From: Berghia stephanieae
Taxonomy: Eukaryota > Mollusca > Gastropoda > Nudibranchia > Aeolidiidae
Assembly (NCBI GenBank): GCA_034508935.3
Contig: CM067447.1
Location: forward strand, 36,339,848-36,403,847
DNA: 64,000 bases
Direction: 5' to 3'
Shown here: positions 59,944 to 64,000 of the stretch, in pieces
Numbering within the stretch: the first letter of the stretch is position 1
Layout of the letters: the number at the start of each line of letters is the position of its first letter
The notes under the pieces: model-generated
The model's database searches: none
Told to the model about the DNA's origin: nothing
What the model saw: only the letters and a program-made list of their open reading frames with translations
Translations under genes and position numbers: made by a program

Positions 59944-61204
59944 AACCCTGATCTTCATCATTCAAGCAATCTCTAATGATTACAAAATTATTGATTATGA
60001 GAAACAAAATTTAATGACCATTTTAAATTAGTGGAAGGCTCAGAAATTGCAGTATCTAAGGAATTGCTTTCGAAACACTCAAAGAAATGTCCAAAAGACC
60101 CCAAACATATTGGTAGTATTGATGCTAGGGTCAGTGGAAAAAGTGCTCTACTTGTGGTGGTGATGATGATGAAGCTGTGGTGGCGGTTGTGATAGAAGTG
60201 ATGTGGTGGTGGTTGTGGCAGTGACAATGCTGTGGTGGTGGCGGTTGTAGAAGTGGTGATGCCATGGTGGTAATGGATAGAGGATGATGATGCTGATATA
60301 CCAAATGAAGTTGTGATAGTGACATCTGCCCAGCACATCAGTTATGACTAAGTTTTGAGATAAAATATTTGGGAGAGTGGTCTTCAATTCAATAGATGAC
60401 ATTTTGCAACAGTAGCAAGATATTTTTCATATATGTTCTCTCTCTCTCTCTCTCTTTTGAGCATTCACTACTACTACTACTCCAACTACTACTAACTATT
60501 ACTACTACTTTTACTACTATGTACTACTAATACTATTACTTTGGTCAAATGATGGGAAATTCGCAAGTATGTTATATGCAAAAATAAGTTAAATACTTCC
60601 AAAATGGTTCTAGAGAATTCATTTTGAACCAAATACCGTTCCTAAAGCTGCCCACTTTGTAATTCAAGACTCGCACAAGTAAAACAAAGAAACAAAAAGA
60701 TCATTATAAATTTTAGAAATCAAAATAGAGTAATTTTAGTTATTATAAAGGAAGATAATCCATTCATGTTTACGCTAATCAGCAATACAGTTTTTAATTG
60801 AAGGCTTCATTGTCAAATTGTTAGTTCAATTAAAAATTTTCTATTTAATTAGTGGCAAAAGCTTAAATGTGGTCTGAGACTATTTAAATATTAATAAGCT
60901 TATATGCATAATTCTATGCAAATCCTTTAAAAATGTATGACAAAAAATATTGGTGAAAACTGGCATCATATAACTAATTGAAATGATAACTGTAGTACTA
61001 CTAAATGTGATGCATCATTCATTCAGAAACACAGTCAACAGTTGGTGCACGACATGTGTGTATCATTGCATCAAATGTATCATCAACATCATTCACATTA
61101 CATAGTTTGAAAAAAAATCGTACTAAATCCTTTGGAATCGTATCCGCGTATTTGGGTCCAAAAATCGTACTAAAATACGCGAAATCGTACTGGTTGGCAG
61201 GTCT
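59944..61204. other. Intergenic DNA with triplet tracts
   Basis: GTG/ATG/GGT triplet tract (60150-60290), a short TC run and ACT tract (60438-60535). No gene recognised; Thr/His/Ser frames here are repeat translations. Confidence 0.55.
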
Positions 61205-61440
61205 GCTATGCATTTGACTGTTTCCCTCCCAGCCAGGACTCCGACGAGGGCCAGGAAAAAAACCAAGTAATCTCATTCCAAGACAAAGACAGAAAGCATA
61301 TTGGATAACAGATATAAGGGGATAGAAGACACAGTATGTACCCCCTGCCCGCTATGGGAGGTCAGGATCCCCACCCAATAAGAGGAATACACTCAAACAT
61401 TTACAAATTATATACATAACATGTAAACAAAATTAATACA
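61205..61440 (-). mobile_element. Family A 5' part, reverse orientation
   Basis: The minus strand starts GGGTGGGGATCCTGACCTCC at about 61375 and runs to 61205. A further reverse family A piece (AGAGGAATACACTCAAACA) adjoins at 61380-61440. Confidence 0.75.
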
Positions 61441-61587
61441 GTGTGGATCCCCCAATGAAGAAAAACTGATCTAACTGGAAATTGAAATGAACTCACTGTA
61501 CACCTGTGTTATTCACTTCACAAATTTAATGGTCCAATGACACTGAAAATTATGAGAACACTGAAATACTGTTTATAACAATCAAAT

Positions 61588-61593
61588 TTTATT
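61588..61593 (-). terminator. Candidate polyadenylation signal of a convergent gene
   Basis: AATAAA on the minus strand at the left edge of a 2.4-kb repeat-free stretch. Weak on its own. Confidence 0.25.
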
Positions 61594-63276
61594 GACGCAA
61601 CATAAAACAAAATTGTTTTATTTTACAAAATCATTGCAATTTTAAAAAGTACGACTTTAAAAATGTCAACATATTATAATTGTATATTTTCCCCCTCCAC
61701 CGATTGCTTGTATTTAATGTTCAAAGACCCAAAAGCTGCATTTTTATTGATAATTCCACTTCTGTCCCAATTTCTTTTTTTATAATTTTCACATTTTTGT
61801 TTTTTAAAAAAATGTTTTTGGCTTTAAACATTTACTTCATGCACTGCAAATAAAACTAGAATTGATACCTATGGAAAACATTAACAATTGTAGGCGTTTT
61901 ATTTTGAAAAATATTTGGCTTAGTAGTTGAAATCTGTGCAAAGTATCCCCGTTTTACGGTAATATGTTGAATAATATAAATCAAAATTTGAACTTGTATA
62001 AAATAGCAATATTATTATCATTGCCAAATACTATGAATGTCTATCAAGACTCAAGCAAAAAGAATTAAAAACAGAACGTTTTAATTCATAATATAAAAGG
62101 GTGCATTCCAGCTCTTAAAACTATAAAATATAATTGCAATTAAAACAAATAAAAGAACTCCCAAAATTAAATAGAGCGAGTACCCAATAGTACACATTAT
62201 AATACTATCAACTTATTAGATGTAGCATTTAATATCTGTCACTGACCCCCTCCCTTGTACCTTATGACATAACATTTTTTTTCGGGGAAAACCATTTTTT
62301 GTTCTTTTAAATTTCTGGAACAAATCCAGAATTTCCGGAAGGTTAGCAAAAGTGAAGTTTTGCCCATTCATGTCTGAACATTTCTCAGCTAAGCTTTTAA
62401 CAGATTAAGAATCAACCTGTTTTTGTTTTATCAAAATAATATTTGTTTAAAATATGCCTTCAGGCGGGGTAAAGGTGATGGGGAAACGCCCCTGTCACAT
62501 AACAATGATTCACCTTTATTTTTCTACATTTTTAATTTAATATTTAAAACACAAGAACAGAGTTCATCTCACTCCAATGTATATTTCGGTAGACAGAAAA
62601 ACTATACTTTATAATATTAGACTGTCATTCCATTAATAACTTTCTCTTTGAATTCATTTCAAATTAGCGAATACTTTTAACCTTGTCACAGCCACATTAT
62701 AAAAACTGATTGATTTAATCTTCATTACTCACTTCTCTCATATATTATGCCTTGACGGCCACAATATTTTATTCCTTTAAATTACTTATATTTTCTAGAA
62801 TGTCTTACTCTAGGGACTTTGTGGAGCACTTCAATAATTTTTATTTCCGTCATCAAGGCACCTGAGCTTCCTTTGCCACCAAACTACCTTATGGTCAAGA
62901 ATTTATCAAGCCTGGGCCTGTCGGAAACACCTGTAACTACTCTCACACTGGAAGTAGAACTCCACAACATTATCATCATCTCATCAAGATGCATAAGATA
63001 CATAATATGATCATAATTTCATTTGTAACTGTGATCACCATTCATTTATAAAATTCATCTTTCTATTCATGTCATCTTAAACAACTCGTGATTTGTTCTT
63101 TTAAAAAAAAGTAACTAGTAAATTCTAGGGGGAGGCCTAATATATCACATATTTATTTTATAAATGTAGTAGAGTCAGCACTTGAGCGCTCATCAGACTA
63201 TGACAGCCCCCAATCCAAACCAAAAACCACTATTGCAACCTGACCATTTGAAAGCCTACGATATAAAACACTATAA
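61594..63276 (-). other. Repeat-free AT-rich stretch, possible 3' UTR
   Basis: No repeat family seen, in contrast to the 12 kb before it. If the terminal exon at 63277-63423 is real, this would be its 3' UTR. Otherwise plain intergenic DNA. Confidence 0.25.
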
Positions 63277-63423
63277 TTATGAAATGTCTTCTTGTCGTCT
63301 GGCTCGGTGATGATTTATCTTGGGATCAGACACAATACATACACAACTTGCTTCATCTGAATGACAGGTACAAGACACTCCATAGGTCGAGGTCCACAAA
63401 TGGGTGATTGGGTCTCTTGTGGG
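63277..63423 (-). CDS. Candidate terminal exon of an unrecognised minus-strand gene
   Basis: The minus strand is open for 48 codons ending in TAA, with CTCHSDEASCVC (paired Cys) and a basic HHRARRQEDIS end. A good acceptor-like TACCTGTCATTCAG ends at 63360, so the exon may begin there (about 28 codons). I recognise no family. The peptide is short and could be chance. Confidence 0.2.
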   Translation of the reverse strand, partial: PTRDPITHLWTSTYGVSCTCHSDEASCVCIVSDPKINHHRARRQEDIS

Positions 63424-64000
63424 TTATTAGGTAATGACCATTATAAATGGCTCAACAAAAAATAGGTAAAACTATGACTTTTATGACAGCAAATTGTAAG
63501 AAAATAACATGATAAATTAGCAATGACGATCGCACACAAGTCCTTGGACCTCATTTCAGTCGTGAAGTCGCGCAAATTCAAGGCAAAATATGGGACACAG
63601 AGATTTCATATATGCTATTTTTAAAATTAATTACGATGCTTTTTATCAATAAATTTCTGAAATTTGGCAACTGATTAGTAAAGAGATAATTTTAGATTAT
63701 GTCAAGCGGCAAAACTCGTATGATTGCTAGAAAACCGTTAAAAACAGATGTTTGCTCTTTTGAGTGAAATATTTCTAAAACTATCAAGAGCAGAGATTTT
63801 GCTGTGTAAGGTTATATATGCACATTTAATCTATTTATATTTCAAATTTCATAGGAATATGTCAAGTACAGCCATTTCCCCCATCGTTTGACATGCCATG
63901 TGACATTATCGAGGCAAGGCTGCCAGATGGCCAGACATCCACCTGACCAAATTCGATTTAAAAAGTGGCTAAATAGACACTCGCATGGTTTTCACTACTA

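Noticed and set aside
61019-61276. 85-codon minus-strand open frame
   Set aside because: Crosses the junction of a family A copy and unrelated DNA, so its two halves have separate origins.

Overview
The window looks like a nuclear locus from an AT-rich invertebrate animal genome. The evidence is a 22-exon gene with GT-AG introns of 0.4-7 kb, tRNA-headed SINEs, several LINE types, hAT- and pogo-like DNA transposons, and very long ATT/ACT/ACC microsatellites. A sea urchin or other echinoderm would fit this mix, but that is inference; nothing in the window fixes the species.

The only confidently recognised gene runs left to right from the ATG at 1464 to the TGA at 49155. It encodes a ubiquitin-specific protease of the USP4/USP11/USP15 family (about 999 aa: DUSP, UBL, Ser-rich linker, USP core split by a UBL/acidic insert). 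All 22 coding exons can be placed, with matching phases at every junction except one. Exon 14 (30367-30497) carries a frame break next to a short AG repeat, which is either an assembly error or a real allele. The catalytic Cys (20593-20595), His (47178-47180) and Asp (48287-48289) and both CPDC zinc pairs are intact.

The introns and the 3' flank are dense in mobile DNA. Family A is a ~545-bp SINE-like retroposon with at least 12 copies, many flanked by 9-18 bp target duplications. Family B is a ~335-bp SINE-like retroposon with four nearly identical copies and 12-14 bp duplications. A and B end in the same kind of 3' hairpin, with compensatory stem changes. There are also tRNA-headed SINEs (families D and E), LINE fragments (two RT-bearing pieces on the minus strand, an RTE-like 3' end, an L2-like 3' end), a pogo-like MITE family whose TA target is proven by an empty site inside the window, hAT elements with exact 8-bp duplications, and other TIR elements. 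One hAT family carries a kilobase-scale ACC/ATC/TAC minisatellite as its interior and recurs three times. Nested insertions give a relative order of events.

Downstream of the gene (49.4-61.4 kb) lies a pile-up of family A copies, with a hammerhead-ribozyme-like motif (minus strand, 51439-51482) of the kind known from Penelope-like elements. The last 2.4 kb is nearly repeat-free and may be the 3' end of a convergent minus-strand gene (candidate short terminal exon 63277-63423, AATAAA at 61588-61593); that is a weak call. I saw no LTR or virus-like element, no functional tRNA or rRNA, and no CRISPR.
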